DNA of 5,700 bases from Ignavibacteriales bacterium (GCA_020059785.1 JAGVBL010000264.1:1-5700), one strand, 5' to 3'. Positions 1 through 5,700 are shown, counted from the first letter of the stretch. Notes: generated from the sequence alone by a model not told the origin. A program made the numbers and translations.

Positions 1-1
1 A

Positions 2-1219
2 ATAACTCCTAAATCCTTTTTTTCTCTCGAGAATCCATTAATACTTGCGGTATTGCTAATCGCTATAATAATGCTGGTTAGTTACATTTATTACCGTTAC
101 GTTATTATTCCGATGCGTAAGAAGCATTTGCAGGAACAGGAGAATCTAAAGCTACAGCAAGCAGAATTAATGGCACTTTTCGCAGAGCTTGCGCCGGATC
201 CAATCTTTCGATTCGATGAGAATGGCAAAATAGTTCTGGCTAACAATTCAGCACATAATATTTTCCCTCATAAAATACTTGTTGGGGAACATGTTGCAGT
301 TGTACTTCCATTCATCAAGAACTTCGACATTCACGACCTTATTGCCCATAATAAAACTGTAAATTACACTACTCTACTTGGCGATAAATACTATCAGTTT
401 TTAATTGCAAGCGTTCCCAAATTTAATGTATGTCAGGTTTACGGGCGTGATATTACCGACCTTAAGAAAACGGAGAGGGATCTAAAAGTTGCACTTGAGA
501 AAGCCGAAGAATCTAAAAAGCTGAAAGAATTTTTCCTTTCACAAATTTCTCACGAGATACGTTCACCATTAAATGTTATTACCGGCTACAGCGATTTGTT
601 GATGCAAGAGCTTCACGACAAATCGAGCGAGTACAATGATATACTCCGTTCAATTATCAACAACAGCAAGCGTCTTTACAGAACATTCGATTTAATGCTG
701 AATATGTCGCAATTACAAACCGGCAAATACGAAGCACGGTTTGAGCGTATTAACATACTTGCCATGATAAACACCATAGTTAATGAGTTCAGAACGTTTG
801 CCGATGAAAAAAATCTGAAGCTTAGTTTAATTAACAGACTTGAAGAAGACAATACTGTAACAGCTGATCATTATTCAATTGCTCAAATATTCGTTAACCT
901 GTTGGATAATGCTATTAAATATACTCCTCATGGTAAAGTTGAGATTTATCTATACCGAGATAACAACAATATTTGTGTTGATGTTCGTGATACCGGTATA
1001 GGTATCTCAAAAGAGTATCAAGACAAATTATTCACTCCTTTTTCTCAAGCAGACATGAGCTATACAAGACCATATGAAGGTACCGGACTTGGATTAGCCC
1101 TTGTCAAAATATTTATAGACTTAAATAGAGCTAAAATAAAAGTTAATAGTGAGCCTGGAAGTGGTACCACGTTCACAGTAATTCTAAGTGGAGATAAAAA
1201 ATGGGGACTTCTGAAATGA
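2..1219 (+). CDS. PAS-domain sensor histidine kinase, membrane-anchored (5'-partial)
   Basis: This is the C-terminal part of a sensor kinase that autophosphorylates on His and passes the phosphate to a response regulator. Residues here count from the TTG at 53. The frame stays open to the left edge through 17 more codons with no stop, and those codons continue a hydrophobic stretch (about LILAVLLIAIIMLVSYIYY). The TTG is therefore inside a membrane helix, and the true start and any periplasmic sensor lie upstream. Then come a basic, coiled linker (20-40), a PAS domain (about 42-137), a short coiled coil (138-160), a HisKA dimerisation domain with the phospho-acceptor His167 in SHEIRSPLN, and an HATPase_c domain. 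The latter has an N box (NLLDNAIKY, Asn286), G1 (DTGIGIS, Asp313), an F box (LFTPFSQAD), G2 (GTGLGLALVK, 343-352) and a final GSGTTF. All catalytic motifs are intact. The downstream regulator overlaps its stop by 4 bases and is the likely partner. The signal sensed cannot be told from this part. Confidence 0.95.
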   Translation: MTPKSFFSLENPLILAVLLIAIIMLVSYIYYRYVIIPMRKKHLQEQENLKLQQAELMALFAELAPDPIFRFDENGKIVLANNSAHNIFPHKILVGEHVAVVLPFIKNFDIHDLIAHNKTVNYTTLLGDKYYQFLIASVPKFNVCQVYGRDITDLKKTERDLKVALEKAEESKKLKEFFLSQISHEIRSPLNVITGYSDLLMQELHDKSSEYNDILRSIINNSKRLYRTFDLMLNMSQLQTGKYEARFERINILAMINTIVNEFRTFADEKNLKLSLINRLEEDNTVTADHYSIAQIFVNLLDNAIKYTPHGKVEIYLYRDNNNICVDVRDTGIGISKEYQDKLFTPFSQADMSYTRPYEGTGLGLALVKIFIDLNRAKIKVNSEPGSGTTFTVILSGDKKWGLLK

Positions 1220-1665
1220 ATAAATCCGTTAGTGACGGAAACAAACCCAGATTACTTATTACTGAAGATGATATAGAAAATCAAAAGTTTCTCGAGTTGT
1301 TCTTAAAAAGATATTTCGAAGTTGATGTTTGCGACTCATCTGACTCCTTCTACGATTTTATGAAATCCAACAATTATGACATAATTCTGATGGATATTTC
1401 AATACGTGGAAATAAGAACGGACTCGAGCTAACTACTGAATTAAAAAACAATCCGGATTATGCAGAGATACCTGTTATTTGCTATACAGCTCATGCATTT
1501 AATAGAGACCGTGTTAATGCTTTCAAAGCCGGATGCGATGCATATTTAAGCAAACCATCGGATATTAGAACACTTTTAAATTCTTTACTTGATATGCTTA
1601 AAAAAAGCAAGAAAGAATTTTCCTTCGATTATCCGCTTCCTAAATACACTCTTGCCAATGCTTAA
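1216..1665 (+). CDS. Single-domain (CheY/DivK-like) response regulator
   Basis: This is a stand-alone receiver domain of 149 residues with no DNA-binding or enzymatic output domain. It probably acts as a phosphorelay shuttle or through protein-protein contacts in the cytoplasm. Counting from the ATG at 1216, the acidic pocket is Glu17-Asp18-Asp19, the phospho-acceptor is Asp60 in ILMDIS, the switch Thr is Thr91 in CYTAHAF, and the conserved Lys113-Pro114 lies in YLSKPSD. All key residues are present. An upstream in-frame ATG at 1201 would add five residues. I prefer 1216 because it forms an ATGA overlap with the kinase stop (1217-1219), and a GGGGA ribosome-binding-like run (1203-1207) sits 8 bases before it. 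This arrangement suggests translational coupling with the kinase. The last 20 or so residues after the domain are a basic then Pro/Tyr-containing tail of unknown role. The kinase just upstream is the likely phosphodonor; the output partner is not visible. Confidence 0.93.
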   Translation: MNKSVSDGNKPRLLITEDDIENQKFLELFLKRYFEVDVCDSSDSFYDFMKSNNYDIILMDISIRGNKNGLELTTELKNNPDYAEIPVICYTAHAFNRDRVNAFKAGCDAYLSKPSDIRTLLNSLLDMLKKSKKEFSFDYPLPKYTLANA

Positions 1666-1674
1666 TTTAAAATG

Positions 1675-1706
1675 AAAGAGGCTGTCTCAAAAGGGCAGCC
1701 TTTTTT
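1675..1706 (+). terminator. Rho-independent terminator formed by the IS left end
   Basis: The stem GGCTGTC (1680-1686) pairs with GGCAGCC (1694-1700) over 7 bp with one G-T pair. The loop is TCAAAAG, and six T follow (1701-1706). The A-rich 1675-1679 can extend the stem into the T run. It lies 10 bases after the response regulator stop, so it would end the kinase/regulator transcript. The hairpin overlaps the IS left inverted repeat, so it is IS-borne. In the opposite direction the tail is TCTTTCATTTT, so it may also act weakly on transcripts coming from the right. Confidence 0.75.
1677..1693 (+). repeat. IS left terminal inverted repeat (IRL)
   Basis: The sequence AGAGGCTGTCTCAAAAG reads inwards. 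It matches the reverse complement of 2705-2721 (AGAGTCCGTCTCAAAAG) at 15 of 17 positions, with mismatches at positions 5 and 7. Two more A outside it also match. The core GTCTCAAAAG is identical at both ends. Confidence 0.85.
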
Positions 1707-1749
1707 GTAAAAGAAAAAAGATTTAAATAAGTTTTGTCTCAAGAAATAA

Positions 1750-2660
1750 AAGGGACAAAGCGTTAAAGTAATATTCAAGCCATATCATCAAAATCAAATC
1801 AACTTACTTCCACCATCGATAGAAGAAATGATCGAAGAGAAACATCCGGTAAGGATAGTAAACTCAGTAGTAGAGCGGATCAACATCAAGCCAATAGAAA
1901 AGCAATATAAAGGAGGGGGTACGAGCAGTTACTCACCAAGGATGTTATTGAAAGTACTGGTATACTCATACTTGCGGAACATATACAGCAGCCGTAAGAT
2001 GGAAGAGATGACGAAAGAAAATATACACATGATGTGGTTAAGCCGAATGAGCCGCCCGGATCATCACACGATAAACCGATTTAGAAGTGAGCGATTGAAG
2101 GAAGTCTTACGAGAAATATTCAGTCAAGTAGTGCTACTGTTGATAGGGGCAGGTCAACTAAACCTAAAAGAAGTATTTGTTGATGGAACAAAGTTAGAAG
2201 CCAATGCAAACAAGTATACGTTTGTATGGGGAAAAGCAATCAAGAAAAATAAGGATCGAATTGTTTTTATTGTCCAATGGGACAGATGATGCAATATATA
2301 GGAGAAAAAAGAAGAAGAAGCGATAATAATTATGAACGTCTTCTAATTCGATATCAAGCACAAAACTGTGAAGGATGTTCAATAAGGGGAGTCTGCTACA
2401 ATCAAAAAGGAAACAGAATAATCGAAGTAAGTCACACTGGTAATTATTTGCGCAAGAAAGCAAAAGATAAATTGGAAAGTGAAATAGGGATTTACTACCG
2501 AAAGAAAAGATGCGTTGATGTAGAACCAATTTTTGCAAACATTAAGCAAAATAAAAACTTCAAACGATTTTTACTGAGAGGAATCGAAAAAGTAGCTGTT
2601 GAAATCGGGCTGGTTGCAATGGCTCATAATCTATCAAAGTGGGCAACATTATCGGCATGA
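1750..2660 (+). pseudogene. IS1182-like transposase remnant: start codon lost, centre deleted, frameshifted
   Basis: The left piece is in the frame of the ATG at 1828, but recognisable family sequence starts earlier. From 1774 the frame reads FKPYHQNQINLLPPSIEEMI, the usual N-terminus of these proteins. No ATG, GTG or TTG lies between that point and the stop at 1747-1749. AAG at 1750 followed by GQSVKVIFKPY may be a mutated ATG. The left piece carries the first catalytic Asp (VDGTKLEANANKY) and ends near KKNKDRI (about 2260). The right piece is in another frame: CFYCPMGQMMQ begins at 2262, then comes a Cys cluster (CEGCSIRGVC) and the last catalytic Glu in VEPIFANIKQNKNFKRF, with the stop at 2658-2660. 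The family's central block, with the second Asp (usually in a TADAGYG-like motif), is absent, so about 200 residues are lost (estimated from remembered family lengths). Read as they stand, the two pieces would give separate peptides of 153 residues (1828-2289) and 127 residues (2277-2660). Neither can be an active transposase. Confidence 0.85.
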
Positions 2661-2685
2661 GAAATTTATTCTTTTGCACAATATG

Positions 2686-2726
2686 AAAAGCCGTTCCATA
2701 TTTACTTTTGAGACGGACTCTTTTTT
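2686..2726. terminator. Hairpin with T-tract at the IS right end
   Basis: AAAAGCCGT (2686-2694) can pair with ACGG (2713-2716) and CTTTT (2720-2724), with a 3-base ACT bulge and an 18-base loop. On the + strand TTTTTTATTTT follows, so it could end IS transcription. On the - strand the same fold ends in CTTTTC and could weakly terminate the mgtE operon, whose last stop codon is at 2737-2739. The large loop and bulge make it weaker than the left-end hairpin. Confidence 0.4.
2705..2721 (-). repeat. IS right terminal inverted repeat (IRR)
   Basis: The + strand reads CTTTTGAGACGGACTCT. Its reverse complement matches the left repeat (1677-1693) at 15 of 17 positions, which fixes the right boundary of the element 15 bases from the stop codon of the lipoprotein gene. 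Confidence 0.85.
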
Positions 2727-2736
2727 ATTTTACAAA

Positions 2737-3099
2737 TTACTTTTTAACCGCGGTCCAGTTACCACCCATACCAGTTCCGGACCAAGAGCCGGATCCGTTT
2801 TCATAAGTAACTTTACCATTAAATTGTGCTACCTTCATACTCATAATCTCAACATCACATACAAATGTTCCGTCTGCTAAAATTTTCCCGTTAAAGCTTG
2901 CATCATAATTTTGTCCCTGTGTTGCAATACTTTTTACAAAGCTAAAAGTATTACCCTCATTAACATTAAATTCAATAGTGTCGTTATAATCACCTTTAAC
3001 AGTAAGAATCCATGTACCCTGAAATGTATCTTTTTGAAAGAGAGAGCAAGCAGAAATTAGAAATAAAATAGTAATGGAAGAAATAATTCTGGATTTCAT
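2737..3099 (-). CDS. Small lipoprotein of unknown function, beta-rich
   Basis: The protein has 120 residues. The N-terminus is a lipoprotein signal peptide: Lys2/Arg4, a hydrophobic core (about 5-15) and the lipobox I-S-A-C with Cys18. The mature part of about 103 residues would be lipid-anchored on the periplasmic or outer face of the envelope. The mature part alternates polar and hydrophobic residues and is rich in Gly, Thr, Asn and aromatics (FQGTWILTVKGDYNDTIEF near the start, SGSWSGTGMGGNWTAVKK at the end). This suggests a small beta-barrel or beta-sandwich of lipocalin-like character, but I do not recognise a family. The start is supported by GAGGTG (3104-3109) 4 bases before the ATG. 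That site overlaps the TGA of the upstream gene, and the gap is 8 bases, so the gene is last in the mgtE operon. A stress or envelope role is only a guess. Confidence 0.85.
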   Translation of the reverse strand: MKSRIISSITILFLISACSLFQKDTFQGTWILTVKGDYNDTIEFNVNEGNTFSFVKSIATQGQNYDASFNGKILADGTFVCDVEIMSMKVAQFNGKVTYENGSGSWSGTGMGGNWTAVKK

Positions 3100-3107
3100 T
3101 TATCACC

Positions 3108-3815
3108 TCAAATGTTTTGTGGATCTAAGCCGGATTGTTTGAATAGTTCTTTATACTTCGATTTTACTAAATCTTTCAACTCATCAAGTGAACTTATAAA
3201 ATTCGAAAGTGCAACATCACCACCAAACTTAAAATAATATTCAACCAAGATTTCCAAATATAGTTGCGTTATTTTAGAAATCGAATCAAATGAAGCTGAA
3301 GTATCTTTTCCTAATTTACCTAAAAATTCCTCTTCTTCTGGACGAATAAGTTCTTCCTCTTCAAGAACAGAAAAATTATCGAACTCACCTTCTATTTCGC
3401 TTCGCTTTGCCCATATTCTTGCAAGTTGGAGTAGAACACTTACAATTTCTTTAAGTTTTTGATCTCTTGCAATTTTAAATTCCTCAATAGTTCTATCCTT
3501 AATTGTATCTTCAATAGAATCGATATTCAGTTTTTCCAGTATTGAAGAGAGCTGAAAAGCTTTCTCTTTTCCTTTAACCATTTCCTTAAATTTGTGATGA
3601 ATTTTTTCATCGAAAGCAATTTCTGAATCACTTTTAATATTATATGAATAGAGTAATTCCAATATTTCATCTTTTCTATCCGGGAATTTCCGGTCTAAAA
3701 ATTCCTCTGTATATTCCAGAGATTCAGTACCCATAGAAGGATGATCAATTAAACTAACCAGATAAGATTTTATCTTAAGCAAGATAAGAAAGAGATCGAA
3801 TTGCTCATTACTCAT
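3108..3815 (-). CDS. Hypothetical acidic, alpha-helical cytoplasmic protein in the mgtE operon
   Basis: The protein has 235 residues from the ATG at 3815. I do not recognise its family. It has no signal peptide, no clear membrane segment and no obvious enzyme motif. It looks almost wholly helical and highly charged. An N-terminal helix (NEQFDLFLILLKIKSYL) is followed by charged helices, an acidic run near 152-163 (EEEELIRPEEEEF), and a C-terminal helix pair (about 178-225, from SISKITQLYLEILVEYY to LDELKDLVKSKYKELF). A GTG at 3821 would add two residues. I prefer the ATG because AAGG (3821-3824) lies 5 bases before it and would overlap the GTG start. It begins 14 bases after the mgtE stop and ends 8 bases before the lipoprotein start, so all three are probably co-transcribed. 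The overall size and charge loosely recall ScpA-type adaptors, but the ScpA signature is not evident. A helper or regulator of MgtE is possible but is supported only by position. Confidence 0.85.
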   Translation of the reverse strand: MSNEQFDLFLILLKIKSYLVSLIDHPSMGTESLEYTEEFLDRKFPDRKDEILELLYSYNIKSDSEIAFDEKIHHKFKEMVKGKEKAFQLSSILEKLNIDSIEDTIKDRTIEEFKIARDQKLKEIVSVLLQLARIWAKRSEIEGEFDNFSVLEEEELIRPEEEEFLGKLGKDTSASFDSISKITQLYLEILVEYYFKFGGDVALSNFISSLDELKDLVKSKYKELFKQSGLDPQNI

Positions 3816-3824
3816 AAACACCTT
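3816..3824 (-). promoter_or_regulatory. Ribosome binding site deciding the start of the hypothetical gene
   Basis: On the - strand AAGGTGTTT directly precedes the ATG at 3815-3813. AAGG is spaced 5 bases from that ATG. The alternative GTG start (3821-3819) lies inside this site and has no Shine-Dalgarno sequence of its own. Confidence 0.6.
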
Positions 3825-3829
3825 AAATT

Positions 3830-5209
3830 TTATAATAAAGTACCACTAAGGAAAAACATTGCAACAGTAAAGTAAATAACAATTCCTGTAACATCAACCA
3901 ATGTTGCTACAAATGGCGCCGATGATGTTGCCGGATCGAATCCTAATTTTTTTAATATGAACGGAAGCATAGAACCCATTAAACAACCCCACATTACTAC
4001 ACCTACAAGTGAGGTTGAAACGGCTAATGCTACTAAGAACCAGTGTTCTCCGTATAAATGAGCCGACTCTTGCCATATCAAAATTCTTAAAAATCCGATA
4101 CATGCTAATATCAAACCCAAGGTAAATCCGGTTAGAATTTCTCTTCTAAAAACAAAGAACCAATTTTTTAGATTCAGCTCGCCCAATGCAAGTGAACGGA
4201 TGATTAGTGTTGAAGCTTGGGAACCTGAATTTCCGCCGCTCGAAATTATCAACGGTATAAACAATGCAAGAACAACGGCTTTGCTAATTTCATGTTCAAA
4301 GAAACCCATTGCTGTAGCAGTAAACATTTCTCCTACAAATAGAATACTTAACCATCCCGCACGTTTTTTAATCATACCTAATATTGAAGTTGAAGGATAA
4401 GGATCATCCAGAGTTTCCATACCGGCAATTTTATGGATGTCTTCTGTGGTTTCTTCTTCTGCAATATCCATAACATCATCAAAGGTAACTATACCGACTA
4501 AAATACCGGCAGCATCAATAACAGGTAAGGCAGTTCTATCATATTTCTTAAATAATTCAACTGCATGTTCCTGATCATCCATAACACTCAATGTAACAAA
4601 ATTGAAATCCATTAAATCTGTTACAAGTGTTTCTAAAGGTGCCAGTAAAAATTCTCTGATTTTAATATCATCCAGAAATCTTCCATTCTTATCAACTACA
4701 TAAACAACATTCAATGTTTCCTTTTCCCTTCCGTTCTCTCTAATATAATCGAGTGTCTGCTTAACAGTCCATCCTTCTTCAACAGCGATGTAATCGGGAG
4801 TCATTACCCTACCAATACTATTTTCCGGATACCCGAGTAATTGCTGTGCAATTTTTCTTTCGGATGGCGACAAGTATGTAAGTAACTGCTTAACAACATT
4901 AGGAGGCATTTCTTCGAATAGTGCGGTTCTGTCATCGGGCGACATTTCATTAAGAATTTCTGCAAAGTTTTCTTTGCTAATAGAATGTATGAGATTCGAT
5001 TGAGTGTCAAAATCGAGGTACTCAAAAACGTCGGCAGCTAACTCTTTTGGCAGAAGTCTGAATAAAAGGATTTGCTCTTCTTCTTCAATTGAATAGATAA
5101 GATCCGCAAGATCTGCCGGAGTCCAATCTAAAAGGATATCTTTTAGTTCAATGAAATTTCTTTCTTTTATCAATTCGATTATTTCCGGTTTGACAAGCTG
5201 GGAGAGCAT
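3830..5209 (-). CDS. mgtE: Magnesium transporter MgtE
   Basis: This is a full-length 459-residue MgtE, a homodimeric inner-membrane Mg2+ channel gated by cytoplasmic Mg2+. The N-terminal superhelical domain spans about 1-130 (LIYSIEEEEQILLFRLLP, MSPDDRTALFEEMPP, YLSPSERKIAQQLLGYPENS). Two CBS domains follow, at about 134-195 (starting IGRVMTPDYIAVEE) and 198-258 (ending LPVIDAAGILVGIVTFDDVMDI). The acidic plug/connecting helix is about 249-282. Five membrane helices follow: about 284-303, 309-330, 356-378, 389-415 and 432-455. The pore-lining motifs are intact: PLIISSGGNSGSQASTLIIR (319-338) and DPATSSAPFVATLVDVTG (425-442). Asp439 matches the essential pore Asp of characterised MgtE proteins (Asp432 in Thermus). 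The start is supported by AAAGGAGG with 5-base spacing. It is the first gene of a three-gene operon with two unknown proteins. No M-box riboswitch is apparent upstream. Confidence 0.97.
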   Translation of the reverse strand: MLSQLVKPEIIELIKERNFIELKDILLDWTPADLADLIYSIEEEEQILLFRLLPKELAADVFEYLDFDTQSNLIHSISKENFAEILNEMSPDDRTALFEEMPPNVVKQLLTYLSPSERKIAQQLLGYPENSIGRVMTPDYIAVEEGWTVKQTLDYIRENGREKETLNVVYVVDKNGRFLDDIKIREFLLAPLETLVTDLMDFNFVTLSVMDDQEHAVELFKKYDRTALPVIDAAGILVGIVTFDDVMDIAEEETTEDIHKIAGMETLDDPYPSTSILGMIKKRAGWLSILFVGEMFTATAMGFFEHEISKAVVLALFIPLIISSGGNSGSQASTLIIRSLALGELNLKNWFFVFRREILTGFTLGLILACIGFLRILIWQESAHLYGEHWFLVALAVSTSLVGVVMWGCLMGSMLPFILKKLGFDPATSSAPFVATLVDVTGIVIYFTVAMFFLSGTLL

Positions 5210-5214
5210 GGGAT

Positions 5215-5222
5215 CCTCCTTT
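5215..5222 (-). promoter_or_regulatory. Strong Shine-Dalgarno site of mgtE
   Basis: On the - strand AAAGGAGG lies 5 bases before the mgtE ATG (5209-5207). It is a near-perfect complement to the 16S rRNA 3' end and fixes the start. Its strength is notable given the Bacteroidota-like character of the rest of the window. Confidence 0.85.
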
Positions 5223-5262
5223 TAAACTGCGAGGTTTGAAAATATTCTGTAAAGTAACGGCA

Positions 5263-5270
5263 CAAAAATA
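5263..5270 (-). promoter_or_regulatory. Candidate mgtE promoter -7 box (TATTTTTG)
   Basis: On the - strand TATTTTTG fits the TAnnTTTG -7 consensus of Bacteroidetes-type primary sigma factors. The overlapping TATGAT (5275-5270) would also pass as a -10 box. The upstream partner is weak: TTTA about 21 bases away instead of TTTG. A transcript starting here would have a leader of roughly 45-50 bases. A second exact fit, TATCTTTG, lies at 5400-5393, possibly inside the neighbouring IS. In an AT-rich region such matches arise by chance. Confidence 0.3.
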
Positions 5271-5368
5271 TCATAAAACGGATAAATAGCATAAAGGAAA
5301 ATGTTAAGAAATAATTGTGATTGTGATTTTTTTGATGTGAATGACTGGAACAACTACTTACTATTAGG

Positions 5369-5473
5369 TGTGAAGTTTCAAGACATTCGCTACAAAGATA
5401 GTATTTAGATTATACCAATAATTCAGTACTATTCTGTATAAATAACCCAACCATATGCAGAAGAGTACTTGAG
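5369..5473 (+). mobile_element. Possible left end and leader of an IS481-like element
   Basis: The transposase gene starting at 5474 must have an IS left end upstream of it. TGTGAAGTTTCAAGACATTC at 5369-5388 begins with the TGT typical of IS481/IS3-type ends and is the best candidate, but the matching right end is outside the window, so the boundary is a guess. The rest of the stretch is AT-rich leader with no other gene. On the - strand it holds TATAAT (5414-5409) pointing towards mgtE, without a convincing -35 box. Confidence 0.3.
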
Positions 5474-5700
5474 ATGATAAGTACGAGCCAAAGAGAAATA
5501 AAGGGAAGACAGCTTTGGATAAAGATGTGTGAAGAACTAGGTTCTGTAAACAAGGCTGCAATCAAATGTGGTATCCCCAGATCAACGTTGTATCGATGGA
5601 TTGAACGGTACAAAGTCGAGGGAAAAGAGGGGTTGAAGGGGCATTCTAATCGACCAAACCATTTCGCTAAACAATTAATCAATGATAATCTGACACAACT
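5474..5700 (+). CDS. IS481/IS3-like transposase, N-terminal part (3'-partial)
   Basis: Seventy-five full codons are visible from the ATG at 5474, and the frame continues past the right edge. Residues about 22-46 form a helix-turn-helix (LGSVNKAAIKCGIPRSTLYR, then WIERY), followed by a GKEGLKGHSNRP linker. This is the arrangement at the N-terminus of IS481 and related transposases, which bind the IS ends and then carry an rve-type DDE integrase domain, here outside the window. The frame is open from 5402, but 5474 is the first ATG in it. The ribosome binding site is poor (AGAAGAG at 5459-5465). It is divergent from mgtE, with 264 bases between the two start codons. The visible part shows no stop or frameshift. 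IS3 OrfA or a stand-alone HTH protein are alternatives. The part seen cannot tell whether the element is intact. Confidence 0.75.
   Translation, partial: MISTSQREIKGRQLWIKMCEELGSVNKAAIKCGIPRSTLYRWIERYKVEGKEGLKGHSNRPNHFAKQLINDNLTQ

Larger units (their letters stand above)
1677..2721 (+). mobile_element. Degenerate IS1182-like insertion sequence, internally deleted
   Basis: The element is about 1,045 bp with imperfect terminal inverted repeats that match at 15 of 17 bases. The transposase reads rightwards and resembles the IS1182 family: an N-terminal helical DNA-binding region, a VDGTKLEANANKYTF motif, and a Cys-rich CPMGQ / CEGC / VEPIFANIKQNKNFKRF C-terminal part. From memory, intact elements of this kind are around 1.6-1.9 kb, so several hundred bases are missing from the middle. 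I see no convincing target duplication; the flanks are AT-rich (left AAAATGAAA, right TTTTTTATTTT). The element occupies almost the whole gap between two convergent gene blocks: it starts 11 bases after the response regulator stop codon and ends 15 bases before the stop codon of the - strand lipoprotein gene. It cannot make an active transposase but could still be moved in trans if a relative supplies one. Confidence 0.85.

Noticed and set aside
2240..2300. Programmed ribosomal frameshift joining the two transposase pieces
   Set aside because: No slippery heptamer with a downstream stem is evident. A frameshift would not restore the missing central block with the second catalytic Asp.
2194..2538. 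Open frame on the - strand across the transposase remnant
   Set aside because: It is antisense to recognisable transposase sequence, has a low-complexity Phe/Leu-rich product and has no ribosome binding site.
2599..2880. Open frame on the + strand across the IS right end
   Set aside because: It runs from the transposase tail in another frame through the inverted repeat and into the antisense of the lipoprotein gene. It has no coding character.
3108..3815. ScpA-like condensin adaptor
   Set aside because: Size and helical acidic character are similar, but the characteristic ScpA N-terminal motif is not evident and no scpB lies nearby.
3894..5025. Small open frames inside mgtE on both strands (about 3894-4103, 4200-4400, 4804-5025)
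   Set aside because: They are alternative-frame or antisense shadows of a strongly conserved full-length MgtE.
5210..5368. Possible M-box (Mg2+) riboswitch upstream of mgtE
   Set aside because: No long structured leader or terminator/antiterminator hairpin is visible, and the likely leader is only about 50 bases.
5364..5682. Two overlapping - strand open frames at the right edge
   Set aside because: They are antisense to the HTH transposase start, whose product is recognisable. The - strand products resemble nothing and have no start signals.
1..5700. CRISPR array, tRNA/rRNA, toxin-antitoxin or defence system
   Set aside because: No regular direct repeats, cloverleaf sequences or recognisable system proteins were seen on either strand.

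Overview
The window looks like an AT-rich bacterial chromosome. Two ordinary gene blocks converge on a decayed insertion sequence, and a second insertion sequence begins at the right edge. The protein style, the IS types and a possible TAnnTTTG-type promoter suggest the Bacteroidota/Chlorobiota/Ignavibacteria group. Several genes have clear Shine-Dalgarno sites (AAAGGAGG before mgtE, AAGG and GAGGTG before the next two genes). That is uncommon in core Bacteroidetes and leans towards a sister lineage. The taxonomic call is an inference from sequence style, not a match.

Left block, + strand, 1-1665: the 3' part of a membrane-anchored PAS histidine kinase, open to the left edge, followed with a 4-base ATGA overlap by a single-domain response regulator. 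They probably form a cognate two-component pair working by phosphotransfer. The regulator has no output domain, so the final target is not in the window.

Middle, 1677-2721: a degenerate IS1182-like element of about 1.05 kb. It has 17-bp imperfect terminal inverted repeats (15/17 identical). Its transposase has lost its start codon and its central region, including the expected second catalytic Asp, and changes frame at the deletion junction. The element fills nearly all of the gap between the two convergent blocks. Its ends fold into hairpins that can act as terminators.

Right block, - strand, 5209 to 2737: a tight three-gene operon. It encodes MgtE (magnesium channel/transporter), an acidic helical protein of unknown function, and a small beta-rich lipoprotein of unknown function. 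The gaps are 8 and 14 bases. The two unknowns are the only part of the window with real room for new biology, perhaps accessory to MgtE or simply co-transcribed.

Right edge, 5474-5700, + strand: the N-terminal helix-turn-helix part of an IS481/IS3-like transposase running out of the window. The IS left end may lie near 5369, in the region upstream of mgtE.

I found no CRISPR array, RNA gene, phage module or clearly new multi-gene system.
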